Source: an uncultured Micrococcales bacterium (GTDB taxonomy: Bacteria; Actinomycetota; Actinomycetes; S36-B12; GCA-2699445). Taken from it: a stretch of DNA of 33,714 nt. Under the pieces are notes generated by a model, which worked only from the letters and a program-made list of their open reading frames with translations, had not been told where the DNA came from and did not search any database. The position numbers were made by a program, and so were the translations under genes. The stretch covers positions 1 to 33,714 of the forward strand of contig CAIWTL010000379.1 in NCBI GenBank assembly GCA_903915555.1, read 5' to 3'. Below, one piece after another: positions 22,643-30,142 of the stretch (its first letter is position 1; each line of letters opens with the position of its first letter).

Positions 22643-22662
22643 TCCTGGAAGGAGGTCCAGGA
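22643..22662 (+). promoter_or_regulatory. Hairpin that presents an AGGAGG Shine-Dalgarno in its loop
   Basis: TCCTGGA (22643-22649) and TCCAGGA (22656-22662) pair perfectly around the loop AGGAGG (22650-22655). The last stem base is the A of ATG 22662. It could control entry of ribosomes to the small ORF that follows, or be the moeA 3' end structure. Confidence 0.4.
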
Positions 22663-22703
22663 TGAGGAAAGGCGAGTGCCTGGCCTCCCTCGACCTGGCG
22701 TGA
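22662..22703 (+). CDS. Possible 13-residue ORF (MRKGECLASLDLA)
   Basis: ATG 22662 to TGA 22701-22703, with AGGAGG 6 bases before the ATG: the best ribosome-binding site near any ORF in this part. It lies in the gap between moeA and the octopine-dehydrogenase-family gene, and its stop is just before a TACGGT box. No homologue is known to me. It may be a leader peptide or chance. Confidence 0.3.
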   Translation: MRKGECLASLDLA

Positions 22704-22707
22704 GCCC

Positions 22708-22713
22708 TACGGT
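22708..22713 (+). promoter_or_regulatory. Candidate -10 box of the octopine-dehydrogenase-family gene
   Basis: TACGGT lies 31 bases before ATG 22745. A transcript from about 22720 would carry a short leader containing the purine-rich AGAGAGGGCGAGG site at 22729-22741. No good -35 is seen. Confidence 0.35.
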
Positions 22714-22744
22714 GTGATCCACCGGAGCAGAGAGGGCGAGGCTG

Positions 22745-23845
22745 ATGCAGCGACGGCGGGTGGCGATCCTCGGGGCGGGCAACGGCGGGCGGACGGCCGC
22801 TGTGGAACTCGGTCTGCGTGGCCACGACGTGACCATCTTCGGCCGCCCCGATTTCGGCGATCGGCTCAAGGTGATCGAGGAAAGAGGCGGTATCCGCTCC
22901 ACGGGAGTCATCGAGGGGGACGCCCCCGTGCGCGTGACGACCGACCTCGCATCCGCCGTCGACGACAAGGACCTCATCCTCATCGTGGTGCCGACCAACT
23001 ACCAGCGGGAATACTCGCGCCTGCTGGCGCCGTTGGTCACCGATGGGATGACGATCGGTCTGATGCCGGGGTCGTTCGGGTCGCTGGAGTTCGTGGCGGA
23101 TCTGCGGAACCGTGGCGCGACCGCCGACATCACCGTCTGCGAGTTCGCGGCGCTTCCGTATGCCACGAGGATCACCGGACCCGATGAGGTCCACGTCTTC
23201 GGGCGGCGCAGTTTCGTCTCTGCCGGGGTCTTCCCGTCCCGGCTCTCCGACACCGTGGCGCCGCTGCTGACGGATCTGTACCCCGACCTGCGCATGATGG
23301 CCAACGTCATCGAGGCCGGCCTGAACAACCCCAACCCCACGCTGCATTGCCTCGGGGTGCTGCTGTCCGCCAGTCGGATCGAGTACAGCCACGGTGACTT
23401 CTACTACTACGAGGAGGGCATGACCCCCAGCGTCTGCCGGGCGATCGAGGCGATCGACGCCGAGCGGCAGGCCATCGGTGCGGCTCTCGACGTCGATGTG
23501 ATGAGCCTGATCGACACCTACCCCGACGTCGGCTACGGACCGCGGGGCACCACTTTCTGGTCGGTCATCCGCGGTGTCGAGGCGCTGCATGGGATCAAGG
23601 GACCGGGAGAGCTCGACAGCCGTTACCTGACGGAAGATGTCCCGATCGGCCTCACCATCTACTCCCAGCTGGGCCGGGCGATGGGAGCCCCCGCCCCGCT
23701 CATGGAGTCCGTGATCACGATCGCCGGTGCCCTGCTGTCCCGTGACTTCGCCGACGCTGGTCGCACGTTGCAGCGATGTGGCATCGACGGCCTCGATCGC
23801 GGCCAACTGCAGGAGTACGTCACGAACGGTGTGCGCCCCGAATAG
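22745..23845 (+). CDS. NAD/NADP octopine/nopaline dehydrogenase-family protein
   Basis: A 366-residue opine-dehydrogenase-like oxidoreductase. The N-terminal Rossmann fold begins RVAILGAGNGGRTAAVELGLRGHDVTIFGR (GxGxxG). The C-terminal all-helical catalytic domain has MANVIEAGLNNPNPTLHCLGVLLSASRIEYSHGDFYYYEEGMTPSV, which holds the conserved His and NPxxH region of the family. Members reductively join an amino acid to a keto acid or oxidise the product. The actual substrate here is unknown. The gene is followed 10 bases later by an aldehyde dehydrogenase, which suggests a shared pathway, though that gene also has a promoter of its own. Confidence 0.85.
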   Translation: MQRRRVAILGAGNGGRTAAVELGLRGHDVTIFGRPDFGDRLKVIEERGGIRSTGVIEGDAPVRVTTDLASAVDDKDLILIVVPTNYQREYSRLLAPLVTDGMTIGLMPGSFGSLEFVADLRNRGATADITVCEFAALPYATRITGPDEVHVFGRRSFVSAGVFPSRLSDTVAPLLTDLYPDLRMMANVIEAGLNNPNPTLHCLGVLLSASRIEYSHGDFYYYEEGMTPSVCRAIEAIDAERQAIGAALDVDVMSLIDTYPDVGYGPRGTTFWSVIRGVEALHGIKGPGELDSRYLTEDVPIGLTIYSQLGRAMGAPAPLMESVITIAGALLSRDFADAGRTLQRCGIDGLDRGQLQEYVTNGVRPE

Positions 23846-23848
23846 GCT
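23843..23848 (+). promoter_or_regulatory. Candidate -10 box of a leaderless aldehyde dehydrogenase transcript
   Basis: TAGGCT contains the TAG stop of the preceding gene and ends 7 bases before ATG 23856. No ribosome-binding site lies in the 10-base gap, which favours a leaderless start over read-through coupling. Confidence 0.45.
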
Positions 23849-23855
23849 GGCGCGC

Positions 23856-25292
23856 ATGACAACCCTCGAGTTCCCCGTCGCGGGCGAGTGGGCCTCCGGC
23901 GCCCAGACCCGCGAGGTCCGTTCGCCCTATGACGACGGTCTCCTCGCCGTGGTCCCCTCCTTCACCGCGCTCGACGTCGATCGTGCTGTCGCGGTCGGCA
24001 AGAGCGCCCTCGTCTCCCATCCGCTCGCCGCGCACGAGCGTGCCGCCATCCTGGACCGGGCCGCCGTCCTGCTCGCCGAGCGTGCCGACGAGATCTCCCG
24101 CGATCTGGCGGCCGAAGCCGCCAAGCCGCTGACGCAAGCGCGCATGGAGGTACAGCGGGCGGTGTCCACGCTGCAGTTCTGCGCAGCCGAAGCGCGCACG
24201 TTCACCGGCGACATGGTCCCCATGGATGCCGCGGCAGCCGGGGTCGGTCACCTCGGGCTCGTGCTGCGGATGCCCGTCGGCGTGGTGGGGGCGATCACCC
24301 CGTTCAACTTCCCCCTGAACCTGGTGGCACACAAACTCGGCCCCGCCGTGGCTGCCGGGTGTCCGGTCGTCAACAAACCCGCCAGCCAGACCCCGCTGTC
24401 GGCGCTCCACCTGGCCAAGGTCCTCTTCGACGCGGGTCTGCCCATGGACTACCTGAGCGTGGTCCCCGGCCCTGGTTCGGTCATCGGTGACGCCCTGGTC
24501 CACAACGACGACGTCGCCCTGATCTCCTTCACCGGCTCGCCCGAGGTCGGTTGGGACATCCGACGGGCGGCGCCGCACAAACGGGTCGGCCTCGAGTTGG
24601 GCAACAACTCCCCGTTGATCATCTGTGCGGACGGAGACTGGCGGGCCGCGGCGAAGGCCGTGCGGCTGGCCGGCTTCTCCCACGCGGGCCAGTCCTGCAT
24701 CTCGACGCAACGGATCCTCGTGGATGAGCGCATCAAGGGCGAGTTCGTCGCGGAACTGGTCACCCAGGTGGAGTCGCTCGTCGTCGGGGACCCCCTGGAC
24801 GAGGCGACCGAGGTCTCCGCACTCATCAGCCGCTCGGAGACCGAACGGGTCGCCACATGGGTGGACGCCGCGGTGGCGGGGGGAGCGACCCTGGCCACGG
24901 GAGGGGATCGGACGACCCAGGATCACCTGCGGCCCACCGTGCTCGTCGATGCCAGTCCCGAGGACGACGTCTGCGCGACCGAGGTGTTCGGTCCCGTCGT
25001 GGTCGTGCGCGGGTTCAGCGATCTGCGCTCGGCGGTGGAGGAGGCCAATGACTCCCGCTACGGACTACAGGCGGCGATCTTCACCCAGGACATCGACACG
25101 GCACTGTGGGCGGCGCGGACCCTGGACTTCGGCGGAGTGCTGATCAACCAGGTGCCCACCTGGCGGGCCGACCACATGCCCTACGGTGGGCTGCGCGATT
25201 CCGGCAACACCCGGGAGGGTCCCGGCTGGAGCATCCGGGAGATGACCGAGGAGCGGCTGGTCGTCGTCAAGACCGGCCCTGGACCCGCCTGA
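23856..25292 (+). CDS. NAD(P)-dependent aldehyde dehydrogenase
   Basis: A 478-residue ALDH-superfamily enzyme that oxidises an aldehyde to an acid, or to an acyl-CoA. Landmarks are the cofactor segment GVVGAITPFNFPLN, VNKPASQTPLSAL, FTGSPEVG, the general base near E247 in GLELGNNSP, the nucleophile near C281 in GQSCISTQR and the C-terminal EVFGPVVVV. The Asn-rich GNNSP replaces the usual GGKNP/GGNAP loop. Substrate unknown. The frame is open back to 23727, but ATG 23856 gives the family length and the leaderless box. Context is the octopine-dehydrogenase-family gene before and a DUF4239 gene 13 bases after. Confidence 0.92.
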   Translation: MTTLEFPVAGEWASGAQTREVRSPYDDGLLAVVPSFTALDVDRAVAVGKSALVSHPLAAHERAAILDRAAVLLAERADEISRDLAAEAAKPLTQARMEVQRAVSTLQFCAAEARTFTGDMVPMDAAAAGVGHLGLVLRMPVGVVGAITPFNFPLNLVAHKLGPAVAAGCPVVNKPASQTPLSALHLAKVLFDAGLPMDYLSVVPGPGSVIGDALVHNDDVALISFTGSPEVGWDIRRAAPHKRVGLELGNNSPLIICADGDWRAAAKAVRLAGFSHAGQSCISTQRILVDERIKGEFVAELVTQVESLVVGDPLDEATEVSALISRSETERVATWVDAAVAGGATLATGGDRTTQDHLRPTVLVDASPEDDVCATEVFGPVVVVRGFSDLRSAVEEANDSRYGLQAAIFTQDIDTALWAARTLDFGGVLINQVPTWRADHMPYGGLRDSGNTREGPGWSIREMTEERLVVVKTGPGPA

Positions 25293-25305
25293 ACGGAGTG
25301 CCCCC

Positions 25306-26163
25306 TTGATCACCTGGCTGATGACCGAGCTGTCACCCGCGGTACGGCTCATCCTGGCGATCCTGATCTTCGTGTCGATCACGGTCACCATCGTCGCGTT
25401 CGCGCATACCCGCATCATCGCCCTCGCCAACGGGGCTCCCTGGCCACCCGCAGCGGACGCCGAGGAGCACCCCCCGCATGACCCGGCGCTCTATGGCCCT
25501 TACGAGTCGCCGCCGCCCTCGGACCTCGCCGGTCGCATCATCGGGATGACGGCGACCGCCTTCGTGTTCCTGCTGGCCTTCACCCTCAGCAACTTCTGGA
25601 GCAATGCCGAGGACGCCCGGTCGGCGTTCCAGGAGGAGGTGTCCAACCATGGCACGGCAGTGTCCGCCGCCCGACTCCTGCCGCCGGGAGAGACGCGAGA
25701 TCGCTCGTTGGCGGTGCTCGACGAGTATGCGCGATCCGTCAAGGACGTCCAATGGTCGCTCATGCAGCAGGCCGACACGCAGGCGGCGTTGCGTGCGCAC
25801 CGGGAGGCGGCCCTTGCCGTAGGGCGCGAGATCGTTCTCAATCCAGACAAGGAGTTGCGGTCGCAGGAGAGTTTCCCGGTTCTGCAGCAGGCGGCGGAGA
25901 GCATGATCGCCCAGGGCACGGAACGCATCAATCAACTCCCCCGCCCTGAGGCGCCGGGAGTGGTCATGTTGATCTTCCTCCTCGGGGTGGTCAATCTGGC
26001 GGTGGCATCGGCGTTCCAGCCGGCCCGCCTGCGGACCAATATGTTCCTGATGGGGACGTACGCGGCGATCGTCGCCCTCCTCATCTTCGTGGTGGTGGAG
26101 ACCAGCAACGCCTTCCTCGGCGCGGGTGCGATCCTGCCCGACGGGTTCATCCATCCCTCCTGA
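25306..26163 (+). CDS. DUF4239 (bestrophin-like) membrane protein
   Basis: A 285-residue membrane protein of unknown function. The N-terminal segment (about 10-33), a Pro-rich cytosolic loop (PHDPALYGPYESPPPSD), a second segment (about 78-96, GMTATAFVFLLAFTLSNFWSNAEDARSAFQEEVSNHGT, the family core), a long helical soluble part and two C-terminal segments (about 217-235, 245-262) make the usual DUF4239 layout. TTG 25306 is preferred because GGAG lies 7 bases upstream; ATG 25321 is the alternative and would remove five residues. It is likely co-transcribed with the aldehyde dehydrogenase gene. Confidence 0.78.
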   Translation: MITWLMTELSPAVRLILAILIFVSITVTIVAFAHTRIIALANGAPWPPAADAEEHPPHDPALYGPYESPPPSDLAGRIIGMTATAFVFLLAFTLSNFWSNAEDARSAFQEEVSNHGTAVSAARLLPPGETRDRSLAVLDEYARSVKDVQWSLMQQADTQAALRAHREAALAVGREIVLNPDKELRSQESFPVLQQAAESMIAQGTERINQLPRPEAPGVVMLIFLLGVVNLAVASAFQPARLRTNMFLMGTYAAIVALLIFVVVETSNAFLGAGAILPDGFIHPS

Positions 26164-26165
26164 TA

Positions 26166-26181
26166 TCGAACACATGTTCCT
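26166..26181. promoter_or_regulatory. LexA-like SOS box
   Basis: TCGAACACATGTTCCT matches the actinobacterial LexA consensus TCGAAC-N4-GTTCGA at 10 of 12 fixed positions. It lies between the DUF4239 gene and the secreted M15-like gene, about 150 bases before the latter. Confidence 0.4.
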
Positions 26182-26331
26182 TCGTGCTTCGCATTCCCCG
26201 CGGGGTCGATGAGGCCTATCTCACTTATGTCGCGCCAATGTTGAAATTGTGTCGCAACGGGAAGGAGCCTCCTCTGACGGCGCCGAGCGCGTCGTTACGG
26301 CGCGAAAGTCGCGCCCCTGGAGGTGGAAACA

Positions 26332-26862
26332 GTGACCCGTCGCCTGATGACGACGATCTTTACGGCAGCCGCGGTGCTCGTGGCCGGCCTGGCCCTCGTG
26401 CCGGCCGGAGCGGCGAACGCCGCCCCCGATGCCCGGCCCAGTGCGGTGCGCGCCAAGGCGCAGAAACCGTTCTTCGCCGGCTGCAAGAAGACCGGGCGCT
26501 TCAACGAGCGCCGTTTCGACTTCGACCTCGACGCGGTCCTCGCCGGACGCTGCGTGACCTCGCGGGTCAAGGGTGTCGACCTGGTGAGCTCCTACAGCGG
26601 ACATCACCCGTCGGCGCAGAAGGCGCTCGACGTCATGGTCAACATGAAGGGCTCCTGCAAGGCGGGCCGCACGACCGGTAACGTCGCCGCTCGGTACTTC
26701 ATGAACAACGCCAAGAAGCACAAGGTGCAGTACATCATCTGGAAGAACGCCTACTGGTCGTCCGACCGGCGCCCTACGAAGTGGCGCAACTGGCGGCACG
26801 GCATGCACAGCGGCAGCTGCACGACACGGCACTTCGACCACGTGCACGTCGCGTTCAAGTGA
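26332..26862 (+). CDS. Secreted M15-like (ARB_07466-type) domain protein
   Basis: A 176-residue secreted protein. It has a Sec signal peptide (VTRRLMTTIFTAAAVLVAGL up to AANAAPDA). The mature domain has GVDLVSSYSGHHPSAQKALDVMVN, GNVAARYFMNNAKKHKVQYIIWKNAYWSS and ends SGSCTTRHFDHVHVAFK. The HP...ALD and H-x2-HVH pattern resembles the zinc site of M15-like peptidase folds found at the end of secreted actinobacterial cell-wall proteins. Catalysis is not certain. GTG 26332 is preferred to GTG 26323 because GGAGGTGG (26319-26326) then stands at normal distance. The leader 26182-26331 is about 150 bases and comparatively AT-rich at its start. Apart from the LexA-like box, no other regulatory element was recognised in it. 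Confidence 0.78.
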   Translation: MTRRLMTTIFTAAAVLVAGLALVPAGAANAAPDARPSAVRAKAQKPFFAGCKKTGRFNERRFDFDLDAVLAGRCVTSRVKGVDLVSSYSGHHPSAQKALDVMVNMKGSCKAGRTTGNVAARYFMNNAKKHKVQYIIWKNAYWSSDRRPTKWRNWRHGMHSGSCTTRHFDHVHVAFK

Positions 26863-26879
26863 CACACGGCTGAGACCCT

Positions 26880-26921
26880 CGAAGGCCCGGCCCCTGGTGA
26901 ACCCAGGGAGCCGGGCCTTCG
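26880..26921 (+). terminator. Strong GC-rich hairpin after the M15-like gene
   Basis: CGAAGGCCCGGC (26880-26891) pairs with GCCGGGCCTTCG (26910-26921) over 12 bases. An inner stem CCCTGG/CCAGGG closes a 5-base loop, with one bulged base. There is no T-run, as is common for actinobacterial terminators. It isolates the transporter gene that starts 46 bases later. Confidence 0.8.
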
Positions 26922-26953
26922 CCGTTGTCGAGGCATCGGCATCCCCGCACGAC

Positions 26954-26959
26954 TAGTGT
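26954..26959 (+). promoter_or_regulatory. Candidate -10 box of a leaderless peptide-transporter transcript
   Basis: TAGTGT ends 7 bases before ATG 26967, right after the hairpin that ends the previous transcript. No Shine-Dalgarno sequence is present. Confidence 0.5.
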
Positions 26960-26966
26960 CGGGCTC

Positions 26967-28460
26967 ATGTCCACCGCGGAAGTGACCATGCACGACGACC
27001 GCGGTTTCCTCGGTCAGCCGCGCGCGCTGTCCACCCTCTTCTTCACCGAGATGTGGGAGCGCTTCTCCTACTACGGGATGCGCGCGCTCCTCGTCCTGTA
27101 CCTGACCGCGCCGCTGGTCTCCGAGGATGCCTACGGGCCGGGCCTGGAACTCGACAAGGGCTCGGCCATCGCGATCTACGGGGCCTACTCCGGACTCGTC
27201 TACCTCACCCCGATCGCCGGGGGTTGGGTCGCCGACCGCATGCTCGGTGCGCGCCGCACCGTCCTGTACGGCGGCATCGTCATCGCCCTGGGGCATTACT
27301 GCATGGCAGCGCCCCTCGAGGAGTCCTTCTGGCTGGGCCTGCTGCTCATCGCACTGGGGACCGGTCTGTTGAAGCCGAACATCTCCTCGATGGTGGGTGA
27401 TCTCTACAGCGAGACCGACACCCGCCGCGACGCCGGCTTCTCCCTGTTCTACATGGGCATCAACATCGGCAGTTTCGCGGCTCCCATCGTCACCGGCTGG
27501 GCGGCCCAGCAGCGCGGGTTCCACTGGGGCTTCGCCATCGCCGGCATCGGCATGACCCTCGCGGTGATCCAGTACGCCCTCGGCTGGAAGCGCCTGCACG
27601 GAGTCGGCGATCACGCCCCCATCCCGGCCACCTCGCACGAGCGGCGCAGGTTCTTCCTGCTCATCGGCGCGGTCGTCGTGTTCATCGCGGCCATCGCCTG
27701 GGTCCTGGGGCTCATGGGGGACACCAACTTCTTCGACCGCGTCGCCTCCGCCATCACGATCTTCATTCTGATCGTGCCCTTCGTGTACTTCTTCCAGTTG
27801 TTCCGCCGCAAGGACTACACCCCCACGGAGAAGCGCCACGTCCGCGCCTTCCTCTGCATCTTCATCGGCGCCGCCGCCTTCTGGATGGTGTTCGAGCAGT
27901 CGGGTTCGACCCTGACGCTGTTCGCGGAGGATGTCACCGACATGTCCGTCGGTACGTGGGAGATGCCGGTCGCCTGGCTGCAGTCGGCGAACCCGTTGTT
28001 CATCATCATCTTCGCGCCGATCTTCGCCGCGATGTGGACCAAGCTGGCCGACCGGGCCCCCCGCACGTCGGTGAAGTTCGCGATCGCCCTCGTGGGTGTC
28101 GGTATCTCGGTGCTGGTCCTCGTGATCCCGATGTCGGCCTTCCAGAACTCAGGCGCCCAGGCGGCTCTGTTCTGGATCCTGGGCACCTACCTGCTGCAGA
28201 CGTGGGCGGAACTGCTGTTGTCCCCGACGGGGCTGTCAGCCACGAGCAAGTTGGCGCCCGCGGGAGCCAGCGGGCAGATGCTCGCACTGTGGTTCGTGGC
28301 CACCTCGGTCGGCACCAGTATCGGCGGTCAGATCGGCAAGTTCACCGCTGACAACCCGGTGAACACGTTCCTCCTCAGCGCCGCCATTCCCATCGCGATC
28401 GGTATCACGCTGCTCGTCTTCGCCAAGGTGGTCAATCGCTTGATGGACCCCGTGCACTGA
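26967..28460 (+). CDS. POT-family proton-coupled oligopeptide transporter
   Basis: A 497-residue MFS transporter of the POT/PTR family (DtpT-like), with about 14 membrane segments. The diagnostic N-terminal motif ExxERFxYYG appears as FTEMWERFSYYGMRALL. GGWVADRMLGARRTVLYGG, GTGLLKPNISSMVGDLY and FSLFYMGINIGSFAAPIVTGW (PTR2 signature) follow. FWMVFEQSGSTLTLFAED is in the second half. It imports di- and tripeptides with protons. ATG 26967 is set by the leaderless box; the frame is open a little further upstream to 26925, but that would enter the terminator hairpin region. Confidence 0.94.
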   Translation: MSTAEVTMHDDRGFLGQPRALSTLFFTEMWERFSYYGMRALLVLYLTAPLVSEDAYGPGLELDKGSAIAIYGAYSGLVYLTPIAGGWVADRMLGARRTVLYGGIVIALGHYCMAAPLEESFWLGLLLIALGTGLLKPNISSMVGDLYSETDTRRDAGFSLFYMGINIGSFAAPIVTGWAAQQRGFHWGFAIAGIGMTLAVIQYALGWKRLHGVGDHAPIPATSHERRRFFLLIGAVVVFIAAIAWVLGLMGDTNFFDRVASAITIFILIVPFVYFFQLFRRKDYTPTEKRHVRAFLCIFIGAAAFWMVFEQSGSTLTLFAEDVTDMSVGTWEMPVAWLQSANPLFIIIFAPIFAAMWTKLADRAPRTSVKFAIALVGVGISVLVLVIPMSAFQNSGAQAALFWILGTYLLQTWAELLLSPTGLSATSKLAPAGASGQMLALWFVATSVGTSIGGQIGKFTADNPVNTFLLSAAIPIAIGITLLVFAKVVNRLMDPVH

Positions 28461-28528
28461 CGAATCCCTGCGGGATCCTGTGTCGCATGTCTCGCTGCCG
28501 CGTCATGACCGCGTCTCGACCGTTCCCC

Positions 28529-28534
28529 TATGGT
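28529..28534 (+). promoter_or_regulatory. Candidate -10 box of the DEAD-box helicase gene
   Basis: TATGGT lies in CCTATGGTGGGGGAGTCG (28527-28544), identical but for one base to the block upstream of ssrA (5955-5972). Transcription would start near 28541 and give a leader of about 120 nt, a common length for cold-regulated RNA helicases. Confidence 0.45.
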
Positions 28535-28662
28535 GGGGGAGTCGGCAACAGCGCCGGCCACCGCGGGCAAGTCCCGTGAGGTCCCGTTCGTGTTTTCTCC
28601 CAGCGCTCTGCGCCCAGGTCAGTCACATACGCGGCCTGGAACACGACGACAGGAAGAACATC

Positions 28663-30084
28663 ATGTCCACACGCACCGGCGCGCCCTCGCGCGCCCGCAC
28701 TCGCTCCTCACGCCGAGCTGGCAGCCGTTCCGCGTCGCCGACGCCGCGCGCGTCGGGACTGGAACGCGCCCTCGACGAGGCTGCCGCCACGGTGCCCCCG
28801 AGCCGATCCTTCGCGGACCTCGGTCTGTCGGGCGCCCTCGTGGCGCGCTTGGCCGATCAGGGGATCGACCAGCCCACCGAAGTCCAGAATCGGACCATCC
28901 CCGACGCGCTGTCGGGACGCGACGTCCTGGGTCGGGCCCAGACCGGATCCGGGAAGACCCTGGCGTTCGGGCTCCCGCTGGTGAGCAGGCTCGCGGCGGA
29001 GAGCCGCCCCGCCTCCCCGCGGCATCCCCGCGCCCTGATCCTGACCCCCACCCGCGAACTCGCCCAGCAGGTCGCCGACTCGGTAGGACCGATGGCGTCC
29101 GCTGTCGGACTGTCGGTGGTGGCGGTCTACGGCGGGGCGTCGATGGGGCCCCAGACCAAGGCGCTGCAACGCGGAGTGGACATCGTCGTGGCGACCCCGG
29201 GTCGGCTGGAGGACCACATCGAGCGCGGAACATGCTCGCTGTCACGGGTCGCGGTGTTCGTCATCGACGAGGCCGACCACATGGCCGACCTCGGTTTCCT
29301 TCCCGCGGTGACCCGTATCTTCCGAGCCATCCCCGCCCCGGCGCAGCGACTGCTCTTCTCGGCGACACTGGATCGGGGGATCGAACGTGTCGCGCGTGAC
29401 CACCTCACCGACCCCGCGATCCATTCCGCCTCCGTCGGAACCCCTGCCGCTGCGACCATGCAGCATCGCGCCTTCACCCTGGATCGGTCGCAGAAGGTGG
29501 ACGTGGCCGCCAAGGTGGCAGGACGCCACGGTCGCACCTTGTTCTTCGTGCGGACGAAACACGGCGCCGACCGCCTCGCCAAGCAGCTGCGGCAGCGCGG
29601 CATCGAGTCCGGGGCCATCCATGGCAACCGCAACCAGAACCAGCGCACGCGCGCCCTCGCGGAGTTCACCGCGGGCCGTCGACCCGTGCTGGTCGCGACC
29701 GATGTCGCGGCCCGAGGCATCCACGTGGACGGGGTCGACCTCGTGGTCCACTACGACCCCCCGGCCGACCACAAGGACTATCTGCACCGCAGCGGACGCA
29801 CGGCCCGGGCCGGGCGGGACGGCCTCGTGCTCTCGTTGCTGCTGCCCGAGGAGCAGCATCAGCACTCACGCATGCACCGCGGCACGGCGTCGGACCACAC
29901 CACCGTCCGCGTCGACCACCCCGATCACCCCGAGGTCCTCGACGTGGCCGCCGGTGGCACACCCCTGGTGGTCGAGGCCGCCCCCCCGCCGCCGGTATCC
30001 GACCAGCCGTCGCGTGGCGTCCGGCGCAGTCGGCCCACCCGGCGGGCCAGAGGCCGGGGCCGTGGGGGCCGCTCGTCGAGGTGA
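28663..30084 (+). CDS. DEAD-box ATP-dependent RNA helicase
   Basis: A 473-residue RNA helicase of the RhlE/DeaD kind. A basic 60-residue N-terminal tail (RTRSSRRAGSRS) precedes the core. Motifs in order are Q motif FADLGLS...QPTEVQNRTIP, I AQTGSGKT, Ia PTRELAQQ, GG, Ib TPGRLEDH, II DEADHM, III SATLD, IV LFFVRTKHGADRL, V ATDVAARGIHV and VI YLHRSGRTARAG. The tail RSRPTRRARGRGRGG is Arg/Gly-rich and probably binds RNA. ATG 28663 follows AGGAAG; the frame is open to 28480 but the leader region is not protein-like. Likely roles are ribosome assembly or mRNA decay. Confidence 0.94.
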   Translation: MSTRTGAPSRARTRSSRRAGSRSASPTPRASGLERALDEAAATVPPSRSFADLGLSGALVARLADQGIDQPTEVQNRTIPDALSGRDVLGRAQTGSGKTLAFGLPLVSRLAAESRPASPRHPRALILTPTRELAQQVADSVGPMASAVGLSVVAVYGGASMGPQTKALQRGVDIVVATPGRLEDHIERGTCSLSRVAVFVIDEADHMADLGFLPAVTRIFRAIPAPAQRLLFSATLDRGIERVARDHLTDPAIHSASVGTPAAATMQHRAFTLDRSQKVDVAAKVAGRHGRTLFFVRTKHGADRLAKQLRQRGIESGAIHGNRNQNQRTRALAEFTAGRRPVLVATDVAARGIHVDGVDLVVHYDPPADHKDYLHRSGRTARAGRDGLVLSLLLPEEQHQHSRMHRGTASDHTTVRVDHPDHPEVLDVAAGGTPLVVEAAPPPPVSDQPSRGVRRSRPTRRARGRGRGGRSSR

Positions 30085-30130
30085 CGCAGCCGTTCAGGTG
30101 ATGCGAGGCGACCGAGCCGCGACTTCTGGC

Positions 30131-30136
30131 TAAACT
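30131..30136 (+). promoter_or_regulatory. Candidate -10 box of a leaderless small secreted protein gene
   Basis: TAAACT ends 6 bases before ATG 30143 in an otherwise GC-rich gap. No ribosome-binding site is present. Confidence 0.5.
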
Positions 30137-30142
30137 CAAGCC

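Noticed and set aside
20617..22998. 793-codon minus-strand open frame across mobA and moeA
   Set aside because: Very rich in Ser, Arg, Thr and Pro with no motif. It covers two recognised plus-strand genes, so it is a composition artefact.
21611..23857. 748-codon minus-strand open frame across moeA and the dehydrogenase gene
   Set aside because: Gln/Arg/Asp/His-rich shadow of two well-supported genes on the plus strand.
26182..26331. Riboswitch (c-di-AMP ydaO type) before the secreted M15-like gene
   Set aside because: Such leaders often precede cell-wall hydrolase genes, but I could not find the conserved ydaO sequence blocks. Only small GC hairpins are seen.
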